Shown in pieces: positions 1-6,056 of a stretch of 17,540 bases of DNA. The position numbers were made by a program, and so were the translations under genes. Every line of letters begins with the position of its first letter. Position 1 is the stretch's first letter. The notes under the pieces are model-generated. The model did not search any database and was not told where the DNA came from. It saw only the letters and a program-made list of their open reading frames with translations. Origin of the DNA: an uncultured Collinsella sp. (GTDB taxonomy: Bacteria; Actinomycetota; Coriobacteriia; Coriobacteriales; Coriobacteriaceae); contig CABVDH010000031.1 of NCBI GenBank assembly GCA_902497065.1, positions 1 through 17,540 on the forward strand. The letters run 5' to 3'.

Positions 1-16
1 CGAGTTCCGCACGAGC

Positions 17-41
17 CGGAGAGCACTTAATGTGCTCTCCG
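17..41. repeat. perfect 10-bp hairpin downstream of manA
   Basis: CGGAGAGCAC (17-26) and GTGCTCTCCG (32-41) pair perfectly around a 5-nt loop. The hairpin lies about 70 bp past the manA stop codon as read on the minus strand. Neither side has a run of T, so it is not a textbook intrinsic terminator; a 3'-end stabilising hairpin or an intergenic repeat is equally possible. The gene to the left is outside the window. Confidence 0.5.
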
Positions 42-113
42 TGCGAGCAGGACTGTCCGAGCAGGCGACCAAACCCCGCGCCCCGTCCCGGCGAGCGCTT
101 GGGGACCGGTGGC

Positions 114-1046
114 CTACAGGTGGCTGATGATCAGTTCCATCTCGCCTTCGAGGTCAATGGAGCTGACGGTGCTTGGAGCCAGCAGGTGGCTTCCCTTGTG
201 GACGGGGTCGCCGCAGACGGTGCCTTCGCCGTCGATGACCGACAGGCACATGAAGGGCCAGCGCTGGTCGATGGTTTTGCTGCCGTCGACGCGCACGCGA
301 TCGACGGTGTAGCAGGAGTTAGACTCGAGCTCGGTCACGCCGTCCACTTCGGGCGCGGTCACCGTGCCGTCGGTCGGAGCCTGAGCATCAAAGTCGATGC
401 AGTCGAGGCTCTGCTCAATGTGCAGCGGGCGTAGCTTGCCGTCGGTGCCGGGGCGGTCGTAGTCGTACAGGCGATATGTCACGTCGCTCGACTGCTGCGT
501 CTCCAAAATGAGCGTGCCGGTCTTGATGGCGTGCACGGTACCGGAATCAATCTGGAAAAAGTCGCCCTTGTGGATCGGTAGTACGTTGAGCATGTCGTCC
601 CAGCGGCCGTCCTTGATCATCTGTGCGGCCTCGGTGCGGTCTTTAGCACGCTGGCCGACGATGATCGTGGCGTCGGGCTCGCAGTCTAGTACATACCAGC
701 ACTCGGTTTTGCCCAGGCTGCCGTTTTCGTGCTCGGCGGCGTACTCGTCGTTGGGGTGAATCTGGATTGAAAGGTCGTCCTTGGCGTCCAGAATCTTAAC
801 GAGCAGCGGGAACTCCTTGCCCTCGCAGTTGCCAAAAAGCTCACGGTGCTCGGCCCACAGCCACGATAGGGTGTGGCCGGCATACGGGCCCTCCGCAATC
901 TGGCAGTCGCCGTTGGGATGGGCCGAGATGGCCCAGCACTCGCCGATGGGACCCTCGGGAATGTCGTAGCCAAATACGGTTTCGAGTTGACGGCCGCCCC
1001 AGATTTTCTCGTGGAAGATCGGCGTCAGTTTAATCAAATCGGACAT
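114..1046 (-). CDS. manA: class I mannose-6-phosphate isomerase
   Basis: Predicted cytosolic zinc enzyme that interconverts mannose 6-phosphate and fructose 6-phosphate. The 310-residue protein has the size and layout of the short Bacillus ManA/GmuF type. Visible hallmarks are the N-terminal KIWGGR segment, the zinc-site motif QIHPND (Gln and His ligands), a following KTECWYV (Glu ligand) and GTVHAI (His ligand) on the cupin core. Two start codons lie 6 bp apart, at 1052 and 1046. A GGGGG run sits 1 nt from the first and 7 nt from the second, so I prefer 1046 (MSDLIKL). It lies 74 bp downstream of the GntR gene on the same strand and is probably co-transcribed with it. The pairing with a divergent PTS/GH1 operon suggests it handles mannose 6-phosphate released from imported beta-mannosides; that link is inference. 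Confidence 0.93.
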   Translation of the reverse strand: MSDLIKLTPIFHEKIWGGRQLETVFGYDIPEGPIGECWAISAHPNGDCQIAEGPYAGHTLSWLWAEHRELFGNCEGKEFPLLVKILDAKDDLSIQIHPNDEYAAEHENGSLGKTECWYVLDCEPDATIIVGQRAKDRTEAAQMIKDGRWDDMLNVLPIHKGDFFQIDSGTVHAIKTGTLILETQQSSDVTYRLYDYDRPGTDGKLRPLHIEQSLDCIDFDAQAPTDGTVTAPEVDGVTELESNSCYTVDRVRVDGSKTIDQRWPFMCLSVIDGEGTVCGDPVHKGSHLLAPSTVSSIDLEGEMELIISHL

Positions 1047-1104
1047 GTTCATACCCCCATTGTGCTGCGTGGGCGCCGCGTAAAACTGTTCAAAACGAGC
1101 GCCT

Positions 1105-1119
1105 GTATGACTACAAAAA
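1105..1119. promoter_or_regulatory. candidate GntR-type operator, copy 1
   Basis: GTATGACTAC (1105-1114) is a GTA-N4-TAC palindrome of the kind bound by GntR/HutC regulators, followed by an A run. The 14-mer at 1106-1119 recurs with one change at 1861-1874, upstream of the GntR gene. This copy sits at the very end of the GntR gene, just before manA. No binding evidence exists; the case rests on repetition and position. Confidence 0.35.
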
Positions 1120-1120
1120 C

Positions 1121-1840
1121 CTATGCCAATGTTACGTTGTGCAACTCAAAGCGGTCGCCAACGTTGCGCGAGACCGAATACTCAAAGGCGGCGCCGCTGT
1201 CCAAAAAGCCAATCTGCTTGAGCTCGAGCAGGGGAGAGCCAGGTTTGGTGTCCAGGCGCTCAGCTTCTTCCTTGGTTGCTGCCACGGCGCGAATGGTACG
1301 GTGGAAGCTCGAAATTTTCAGCCCGCATTGCTCGCGGATGAAATGGTAGACCGATCCGTACAGGTCCTTCTTTTTAAGGCCCGGAATCAGCTCGAGCGGC
1401 ATGTAGGTGTACTCGATAACGATGGGCTTCTCATCGGCCTGACGCACGCGCACGATGTGATAGGCAAAGTCATCCTCGGCAATTCCCAGCTGGGCTGCGA
1501 TGTCCGCTGGTGGATTAACAATCGAGAAATCGTAGACCACCGAGGTCACCTTCTCCCCGCGGTGCTCATACGAAAAACCCTGGGCACGGTCGTTTTTGCC
1601 CTGGAAAAACGCCTGGCCGGGAAGTCCCGCCGTGTCCTTAACGTAGGTACCCGATCCGCGCCGGCTGGTAATAAGACCTTCCTCGGTGATTTGCTCGATA
1701 GCTCGTTTGACGGTGATTTTGGAAACGCTATAGAGCTCACAGAACTCAACGACGGTGGGAAGCTTGTCGCCCGGTTTAAGAGCGCCATCCTCAATACTCC
1801 GACGAATATCTGCAGCTATCGCCTCGTATTTGGGAATCAT
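1121..1840 (-). CDS. GntR family (HutC/UTRA) transcriptional regulator
   Basis: Predicted DNA-binding repressor of 239 residues. The N-terminal 70 residues form a GntR winged helix (IAADIRRSIEDG, PGDKLPT, VSKITVKRAIEQI, RRGSGTYV). The remainder looks like a UTRA effector domain that senses a small ligand, typically a sugar phosphate in PTS-linked members. The frame is open 90 codons further upstream, but the start at 1840 has an excellent Shine-Dalgarno (AAGGAGG on the minus strand) and begins exactly at the family's usual N terminus, so the longer form is rejected. It is transcribed away from the GH1/PTS genes and towards manA, which is the classic layout for local control. By comparison with GmuR/BglR-like proteins, the GH1-PTS operon and its own operon are the likely targets; the ligand is unknown. 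Confidence 0.9.
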   Translation of the reverse strand: MIPKYEAIAADIRRSIEDGALKPGDKLPTVVEFCELYSVSKITVKRAIEQITEEGLITSRRGSGTYVKDTAGLPGQAFFQGKNDRAQGFSYEHRGEKVTSVVYDFSIVNPPADIAAQLGIAEDDFAYHIVRVRQADEKPIVIEYTYMPLELIPGLKKKDLYGSVYHFIREQCGLKISSFHRTIRAVAATKEEAERLDTKPGSPLLELKQIGFLDSGAAFEYSVSRNVGDRFELHNVTLA

Positions 1841-1860
1841 GGAACCTCCTTTCCGACATA

Positions 1861-1874
1861 TATGAATACAAAAA
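1861..1874. promoter_or_regulatory. candidate GntR-type operator, copy 2
   Basis: The 14-mer TATGAATACAAAAA differs by one base from TATGACTACAAAAA at 1106-1119. It lies 21 bp upstream of the GntR start, where a bound repressor could block transcription of the regulator. Its palindrome (ATA-N4-TAC) is less perfect than in copy 1. Function is inferred only. Confidence 0.35.
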
Positions 1875-1949
1875 GTAAGTATAACCCTCAACAGGGCATC
1901 CATATTACTTTTATCTAAGAAGTTCGAGAAAGAAAAAAGAAAAAGACGC

Positions 1950-1977
1950 TTTACTTTTAAAATTAGGGCGCTATAGT
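1950..1977 (+). promoter_or_regulatory. candidate sigma-70 promoter of the GH1-PTS operon
   Basis: TTTACT (1950-1955, 4 of 6 matches to the -35 consensus) and TATAGT (1972-1977, 5 of 6 to the -10 consensus) are separated by 16 bp and preceded by an A/G-rich tract. A transcript starting near 1984 would have a leader of about 160 nt that contains the long inverted repeat before the GH1 start codon. Confidence 0.5.
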
Positions 1978-2016
1978 TTAAGCAACGAACGGAATCCTTC
2001 CGCACAACAGGATCGA

Positions 2017-2114
2017 CCGTTTGGGGACGGTTTTGTTTTGGCGGGTTGGATATCGGTATGGCCGGTGCGCGCCCGCGCCGGATAACCTGCCAAAGCAAAC
2101 CCGTCTCCAACCGG
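2017..2114. repeat. long imperfect inverted repeat (intergenic repeat family)
   Basis: The arms 2017-2047 and 2084-2114 are reverse complements at 26 of 31 positions. The interior holds a further short GC-rich stem (CCGGTGCG / CGCGCCGG). The left arm carries GGGGACGGTTTTGTTTTGGCGGGTT. The reverse complement of 5964-5987 matches it at 21 of 24 bases, so this is a dispersed element rather than a unique leader. It lies in the presumed 5' leader of the GH1 gene and would fold into a strong RNA hairpin ending about 30 nt before the start codon. Confidence 0.75.
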
Positions 2115-2144
2115 AAGCTCTAGAACACGAAAGCGAGGACTTTG

Positions 2145-3545
2145 ATGGCACAGTATCAGCTGCCCAACGACTTCTTCTTTGGCGCTGCTATGTCCGGCCC
2201 GCAGACTGAGGGTCAGTGGAACCAGGGCGGCAAGCTCGAGAACCTGTGGGACACCTGGTCCATCCAGGATCTGGGTTCGTTCTACAACCGCGTTGGCTCT
2301 TACGCCGGCAATGACTTTATGGCCAAGTACCAGGAAGACCTTCGCATTTTGAAGGACTTGGGTCTGGATACCTATCGCACTTCCATCCAGTGGAGCCGTC
2401 TGCTCGATGCCGACGGCAACCTCAACGAGGAAGGTGCCGCGTGGTATCACGAGTTGTTCCGCGCCTCTCGCGAAGCCGGCTTGGAGCCGTTTGTCAACTT
2501 GTACCACTTTGACATGCCCACCTACCTCTTTAACCGTGGCGGCTGGGAGAGCCGTGAGGTTGTCGAGGCTTACGCACATTACGCCGACGTCGCCTTCCAC
2601 GAGTTTGGCCAGGAGATTAAGTACTGGTTCACCTTTAACGAGCCCATCGTCGAGCCCGAGCAGCGCTATCAGGAGGGCGTGTGGTTCCCGCAGCTCCACG
2701 ACTTCAACCGCGCCCGCACCGTGCAGTATCACATCTCGCTGGCGCACGCGCTGGCCGTGGCCAACTATCGTCGCGCCTATGACGAGGGCGCTATTCGCGC
2801 CGATGCCAAGATCGGCATGATCAACTGCTTTACCCCGGTCTACACCAAGGAGAACCCCAGCGAGGCGGACCTCGAGGCCGTGCGCATGACCAGCGGCATC
2901 AACAACCGCTGGTGGCTCGACCTCATCACCAAGGGCGAGCTTCCTGCCGACGTGCTCGACAGCCTGGCCGAGGGCGGCGTTAAGCTCCCGTTCCGCGCCG
3001 GCGACCAAGAGATCCTCAAGCAGGGTGTTGTCGACTGGCTCGGCTGCAACTACTACCACCCCACGCGTGTTCAGGCGCCGGCGAGCAAGGTCGACCAGTA
3101 CGGCCTGCCGCACTTTGCCGACGAGTACGTATGGCCCGACGCCGTTATGAACGAGAGCCGCGGCTGGGAGATCTACCCGCAGGGCCTCTACGACTTTGGC
3201 ATGGACTGCGCTAAGAACTACCCCGATCTTGAGTGGTTCGTTTCCGAGAACGGCATCGGCATCATGGACGAATACAAGAACCGTGACGCCGAAGGAACCA
3301 TCCAGGATGACTACCGCGTCGACTTTGTACGTCAGCACCTGGAGTGGGTGGCCAAGGCCATCGACGAGGGCGCCAAGTGCCGGGGCTATCACTACTGGGC
3401 CGTCATCGATAACTGGTCTTGGGCCAATGCCTTTAAGAATCGTTACGGCTTTGTCGAGGTCGATCTCATGGACGGCTACAAGCGCCGCCTTAAGAAGTCG
3501 GCGGCCTGGCTCAAACAGGTCGCCACGACCCACGTGGTTGATTAG
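2145..3545 (+). CDS. glycoside hydrolase family 1, probable 6-phospho-beta-glycosidase
   Basis: Retaining beta-glycosidase of 466 residues, the normal GH1 length. The acid/base Glu166 is in TFNEP, the nucleophile Glu368 is in SENG, and the N-terminal FFGAAMSGPQTEG is the usual opening (often GAAtSg.Q.EG). The gene directly precedes PTS EIIC, EIIB and EIIA genes, so the substrate should be a phosphorylated disaccharide. In the C-terminal phosphate site, Ser425 and Tyr434 are present, but the lysine known from LacG-type enzymes is Asn432, with Lys431 next to it. Natural substrate could be cellobiose 6-phosphate or a mannosyl/glucosyl equivalent; the nearby manA favours a glucomannan product. 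The ATG at 2145 is chosen over TTG 2142 because the purine-rich GCGAGGA is better spaced. The product acts in the cytosol. Confidence 0.93.
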   Translation: MAQYQLPNDFFFGAAMSGPQTEGQWNQGGKLENLWDTWSIQDLGSFYNRVGSYAGNDFMAKYQEDLRILKDLGLDTYRTSIQWSRLLDADGNLNEEGAAWYHELFRASREAGLEPFVNLYHFDMPTYLFNRGGWESREVVEAYAHYADVAFHEFGQEIKYWFTFNEPIVEPEQRYQEGVWFPQLHDFNRARTVQYHISLAHALAVANYRRAYDEGAIRADAKIGMINCFTPVYTKENPSEADLEAVRMTSGINNRWWLDLITKGELPADVLDSLAEGGVKLPFRAGDQEILKQGVVDWLGCNYYHPTRVQAPASKVDQYGLPHFADEYVWPDAVMNESRGWEIYPQGLYDFGMDCAKNYPDLEWFVSENGIGIMDEYKNRDAEGTIQDDYRVDFVRQHLEWVAKAIDEGAKCRGYHYWAVIDNWSWANAFKNRYGFVEVDLMDGYKRRLKKSAAWLKQVATTHVVD

Positions 3546-3665
3546 CGACCGGGCGAACGCCCAGACCGCGCGCCGCCGCGCGCAACACATGGCACATCTG
3601 GTGGCAGAGGGCGACAGACCACCGTGCGCATAGGAAAAGGCCGGATTTGAAAGTTAGGAGCAATC

Positions 3666-5009
3666 ATGGCCAGTGACAACGGAAAGAGCTTCCTCGACAA
3701 GTTTGCCGAGGTCTCTGCGAAGGTGGGAAACCAGGTTCACCTGCGTTCCCTGCGTGACGCCTTCGCGACCATCACGCCGCTCTATATCCTTGCGGGTATC
3801 GCGGTTCTTATTAACAACGTCGTGTTCCCTCTGTTCCCGCTCGATGCGGCGGGCCTTGCCAACCTTCAGACGTGGGGCTCGGCAATTACGCTGGGCACCC
3901 TCAACGTCTCTGCCATTATCTTGGCCGGATTGATTGGCTACAGCCTCGCCAAGAACAAGCGTTTCGATAACCCGCTCGCTTGCGTGGTCGTCGCCATCTC
4001 TGCCTTCGTCATCATGATGCCGCAGCAGATCACCGCCTCGCTTGCCGCCACGAGCCCACTGCTCACCGACAAGATCACCTCCGCCGAGGTCACGGGCGCC
4101 CTTTCGACTGCCAACACCGGCACCAACGGTCTGTTCTCGGCTATTATCATCGCCCTGCTTTCCGTCTCGCTCTTCATCAAGATTTCTGGCGTCGAGAAGC
4201 TCAAGGTTAAGCTGGGCGAGGGCGTGCCTCCCGCGGTCTCCAACTCCTTCAACGTCATGATTCCGATGCTGCTTAACCTCGCGGTCTTCGCTCTTGCCGC
4301 AGCCCTGCTCGCCGTGTGCGCCGGCACCGATCTGTGCACCATCATCTCCACGTGCATCTCCAACCCGCTCAAGAGCATCATGAACGCCGGTCCGTGGGCT
4401 GTTATCCTCATCTACACCCTTGCTAACCTGCTGTTCTGCGTCGGTATTCACCAGTCCACCATCTCTGGCGCTACCGTCGAGCCGATCCTGACCATGCTCA
4501 TCGTCGACAACATGGCTACCTTTGCCGCCGGTGGCACCATCCAGCCCGATCACTACATGAACATGCAGATCGTTAACAGCTTCGCCCTCATCGGCGGCTC
4601 GGGCTGCACCCTCATGCTCCTGCTCGACACGCTCCTGTTCTCCAAGAACAAGGCTTCCGAGACCGTTTCCAAGATGGCTATCCTGCCTGGTCTGTTCAAC
4701 ATCAACGAGCCGGTTATCTACGGTTACCCCATCGTGTACAACCTGCCGCTCATGATCCCGTTCGTTCTTCTTCCCGATCTGTTCATCGGCATCACCTATG
4801 GCCTTACCTGCGCAGGCATCATCAGCCCCTGCATCGCCCAGGTGCCCTGGACCATGCCTCCCGTCATCAATGCCCTGCTCGCTACGGGCTTTGACTGGCG
4901 CGCCGGCGTGTGGCAGGCTATCGAGATTGTCATTGGCATGGCCGTCTACCTGCCCTTTATGAAGATTTCCGAGAAGGCAATCGCCAAGCAGGAGGCTTTC
5001 GCCGAGTAG
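3666..5009 (+). CDS. PTS lactose/cellobiose-class transporter subunit EIIC
   Basis: Integral membrane permease of 447 residues (about 10 hydrophobic segments) that translocates a beta-disaccharide while EIIB phosphorylates it. Hallmarks of the LacE/CelB family are HQSTISGA (His262 onward), GGSGCTLML near 310-318, and NINEPVIYG at 345-353, which carries the conserved Glu of the substrate site. The N terminus (FLDKF....KVGNQVHLRSLRD) is typical. The start ATG is preceded by TTAGGAG. A 120-bp spacer rich in short stems separates it from the GH1 gene, and a 161-bp spacer with a strong hairpin separates it from the EIIB gene. The subunits are encoded separately rather than fused. Substrate cannot be read from the sequence; oligo-beta-glucoside or beta-mannoside are the leading options. 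Confidence 0.95.
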   Translation: MASDNGKSFLDKFAEVSAKVGNQVHLRSLRDAFATITPLYILAGIAVLINNVVFPLFPLDAAGLANLQTWGSAITLGTLNVSAIILAGLIGYSLAKNKRFDNPLACVVVAISAFVIMMPQQITASLAATSPLLTDKITSAEVTGALSTANTGTNGLFSAIIIALLSVSLFIKISGVEKLKVKLGEGVPPAVSNSFNVMIPMLLNLAVFALAAALLAVCAGTDLCTIISTCISNPLKSIMNAGPWAVILIYTLANLLFCVGIHQSTISGATVEPILTMLIVDNMATFAAGGTIQPDHYMNMQIVNSFALIGGSGCTLMLLLDTLLFSKNKASETVSKMAILPGLFNINEPVIYGYPIVYNLPLMIPFVLLPDLFIGITYGLTCAGIISPCIAQVPWTMPPVINALLATGFDWRAGVWQAIEIVIGMAVYLPFMKISEKAIAKQEAFAE

Positions 5010-5038
5010 AACGCCTAACGTTCGTCCCTTTCACCTTT

Positions 5039-5069
5039 GCGGGCGCCGGTACGCGGTGCCGGTGCCCGC
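5039..5069 (+). other. strong RNA hairpin between EIIC and EIIB genes
   Basis: The left arm starting GCGGGCGCCGG at 5039 pairs with the right arm ending GCCGGTGCCCGC at 5069 through about 14 pairs (two G-T wobbles) and a loop of about 3 nt. No T run follows, so it should not terminate efficiently. It may protect the 3' end of the upstream message or mark an RNA processing point that sets EIIC below EIIB/EIIA levels. No promoter is obvious between it and the EIIB gene. Confidence 0.5.
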
Positions 5070-5170
5070 AGCTCTCTCCCTTGTGTAAAGATGCAGGGGG
5101 GTGGGCACAATAGCCGCAAGGAATAAAACCAGTTGTCGTCTGCGCGCCGCGCAGTTATAAGGAGGAAACC

Positions 5171-5473
5171 ATGAAGAAGATCATGCTCTGCTGCAATGCC
5201 GGTATGTCCACGAGCCTGCTGGTCCAGAAGATGCAGGCCGAGGTTGCAAACCGTGGTCTGGATATTGAGGTCGAGGCTCGTCCCATGAACGAGGCCCACG
5301 ATCACCTGGACGAGTGCGACATGTTGCTGCTTGGTCCGCAGATCGGCTACACCAAGGGCGATTTTGAGAAGGAGGCCGCCGGCCGCTTCCCGGTCGAGGT
5401 TATCAACATGGTCGACTACGGCCGCATGAACGCTGCCGGCATCATCGACCACTGCGTCAGCGTGATGGGCTAG
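5171..5473 (+). CDS. PTS lactose/cellobiose-class subunit EIIB
   Basis: Small cytosolic phosphocarrier of 100 residues that takes phosphate from EIIA and gives it to the sugar held by EIIC. The phosphorylated cysteine is Cys8 in the P-loop-like motif CNAGMSTS (CxxGMSTS of the CelA/LicB class). The DMLLLGPQIGY segment around 53-63 is also typical. The start has a near-perfect ribosome site (AAGGAGGAAACC then ATG). Its stop codon is immediately followed by the EIIA gene, so the two are translated together. Length and motif are ordinary for the family; nothing is truncated. Confidence 0.95.
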   Translation: MKKIMLCCNAGMSTSLLVQKMQAEVANRGLDIEVEARPMNEAHDHLDECDMLLLGPQIGYTKGDFEKEAAGRFPVEVINMVDYGRMNAAGIIDHCVSVMG

Positions 5474-5482
5474 GTGCTCTGC

Positions 5483-5815
5483 ATGGAGGATATGAACGAA
5501 CTGCAGATGACCTGCTTTGAGATCATCAGCTACGTCGGTACCGCCAAGAGCATGTACATCAATGCCGTGCAAAAGGCCAAGGAGGGCGATTTTGACGCCG
5601 CCGAGGAGCTTATCAAGCAGGGCGACGAGGCCTATAACGGTGGCCACGATGTTCACATGGGGCTTCTGAAGAAGGAGGCCAACGGCGAGCGTAACGGCGA
5701 GGCCCCGTTGATTTTGCTGCATGCCGAGGACCAGATGGCCGGCACCGAGACCATGCGCGTCATGGCGACGGAGCTCATCGAGGTTCACAAGCAGCTGCAG
5801 GCACTTCAGGCCTAG
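5483..5815 (+). CDS. PTS lactose/cellobiose-class subunit EIIA
   Basis: Helical phosphocarrier of 110 residues that accepts phosphate from HPr and passes it to EIIB. Family features are the N-terminal helix FEIISYVGTAKSMYINA, Lys/Glu-rich helix 2 and the active-site segment LLHAEDQ, with His80 as the predicted phospho-histidine and Asp83 as the metal-binding Asp of the trimer. The second His of the usual HAQDHL is Gln84 here. Possible starts are GTG 5474, ATG 5483 and ATG 5492. I chose 5483, about 6 nt after AGGTG. GGAGG lies only 2 nt from 5492, which is too close, and GTG 5474 directly abuts the EIIB stop. A terminator follows the gene, ending the GH1-PTS operon. Confidence 0.93.
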   Translation: MEDMNELQMTCFEIISYVGTAKSMYINAVQKAKEGDFDAAEELIKQGDEAYNGGHDVHMGLLKKEANGERNGEAPLILLHAEDQMAGTETMRVMATELIEVHKQLQALQA

Positions 5816-5873
5816 TCGGCGTTATCGCCGCGACGGACCGTGCGGTCCAACAGACAACATAGTCCCTTTGACG

Positions 5874-5911
5874 GGCGCCGGGAGCCTCCGCCTCCCGGCG
5901 CCTTTATTTTT
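5874..5911 (+). terminator. intrinsic terminator after the PTS operon
   Basis: GGCGCCGGGAG (5874-5884) and CTCCCGGCGCC (5892-5902) form a perfect 11-bp GC-rich stem with a 7-nt loop, followed by TTTATTTTT. This is a textbook terminator 58 bp after the EIIA stop and separates the PTS operon from the ROK kinase. Confidence 0.9.
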
Positions 5912-5961
5912 GGGGATGGTCTTGCGCGGCCTGTTGGGCAGCCAATTGCGTTACCCCAGAT

Positions 5962-6002
5962 AAAACCTGCCAAAACAAACCTGTCCCTTTTTGGTAGGTT
6001 TT
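5962..6002. repeat. intergenic hairpin repeat upstream of ROK kinase
   Basis: AAAACCTGCCAAAA (5962-5975) and TTTTGGTAGGTTTT (5989-6002) pair at 13 of 14 positions. The reverse complement of 5964-5987 matches the left arm of the 2017-2114 element at 21 of 24 bases. It lies between the PTS terminator and the kinase gene. Confidence 0.7.
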
Positions 6003-6016
6003 TGCCTTGGGAGCGG

Positions 6017-6022
6017 TACCAT
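6017..6022 (+). promoter_or_regulatory. candidate -10 box of ROK kinase gene
   Basis: TACCAT in the context GCGGTACCATACA lies 40 bp before the start codon. The same hexamer occurs 44 bp before ppaC (7135-7140). No good -35 box is at the right distance, so the call is tentative. Confidence 0.3.
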
Positions 6023-6056
6023 ACAGGCAATGTTTAAACGAGAAAGGCGGGCTCCC

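Larger units (their letters stand above)
1841..2144. promoter_or_regulatory. divergent control region, GntR gene / GH1-PTS operon
   Basis: A 304-bp gap between divergent genes. It is AT-rich near the GntR gene, with a purine tract at about 1926-1946 that could act as an UP element. AAAAGTAA (1871-1878) and TTACTTTT (1905-1912) form an 8-bp inverted repeat, and TTACTTTT recurs at 1951-1958. A candidate plus-strand promoter lies at 1950-1977 and a long inverted repeat at 2017-2114. No small gene is convincing here. Confidence 0.6.

Noticed and set aside
1841..2110. 90-residue N-terminal extension of the GntR protein
   Set aside because: The start at 1840 has a perfect Shine-Dalgarno and the family N terminus; the extension runs through the promoter region and the inverted repeat.
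1971..3590. 539-codon minus-strand frame opposite the GH1 gene
   Set aside because: The plus-strand frame has full GH1 motifs, and the antisense frame has no recognisable family.
5474..5482. GTG start of EIIA directly after the EIIB stop
   Set aside because: It is possible by translational coupling, but ATG 5483 with AGGTG about 6 nt upstream fits better. The difference is three residues.
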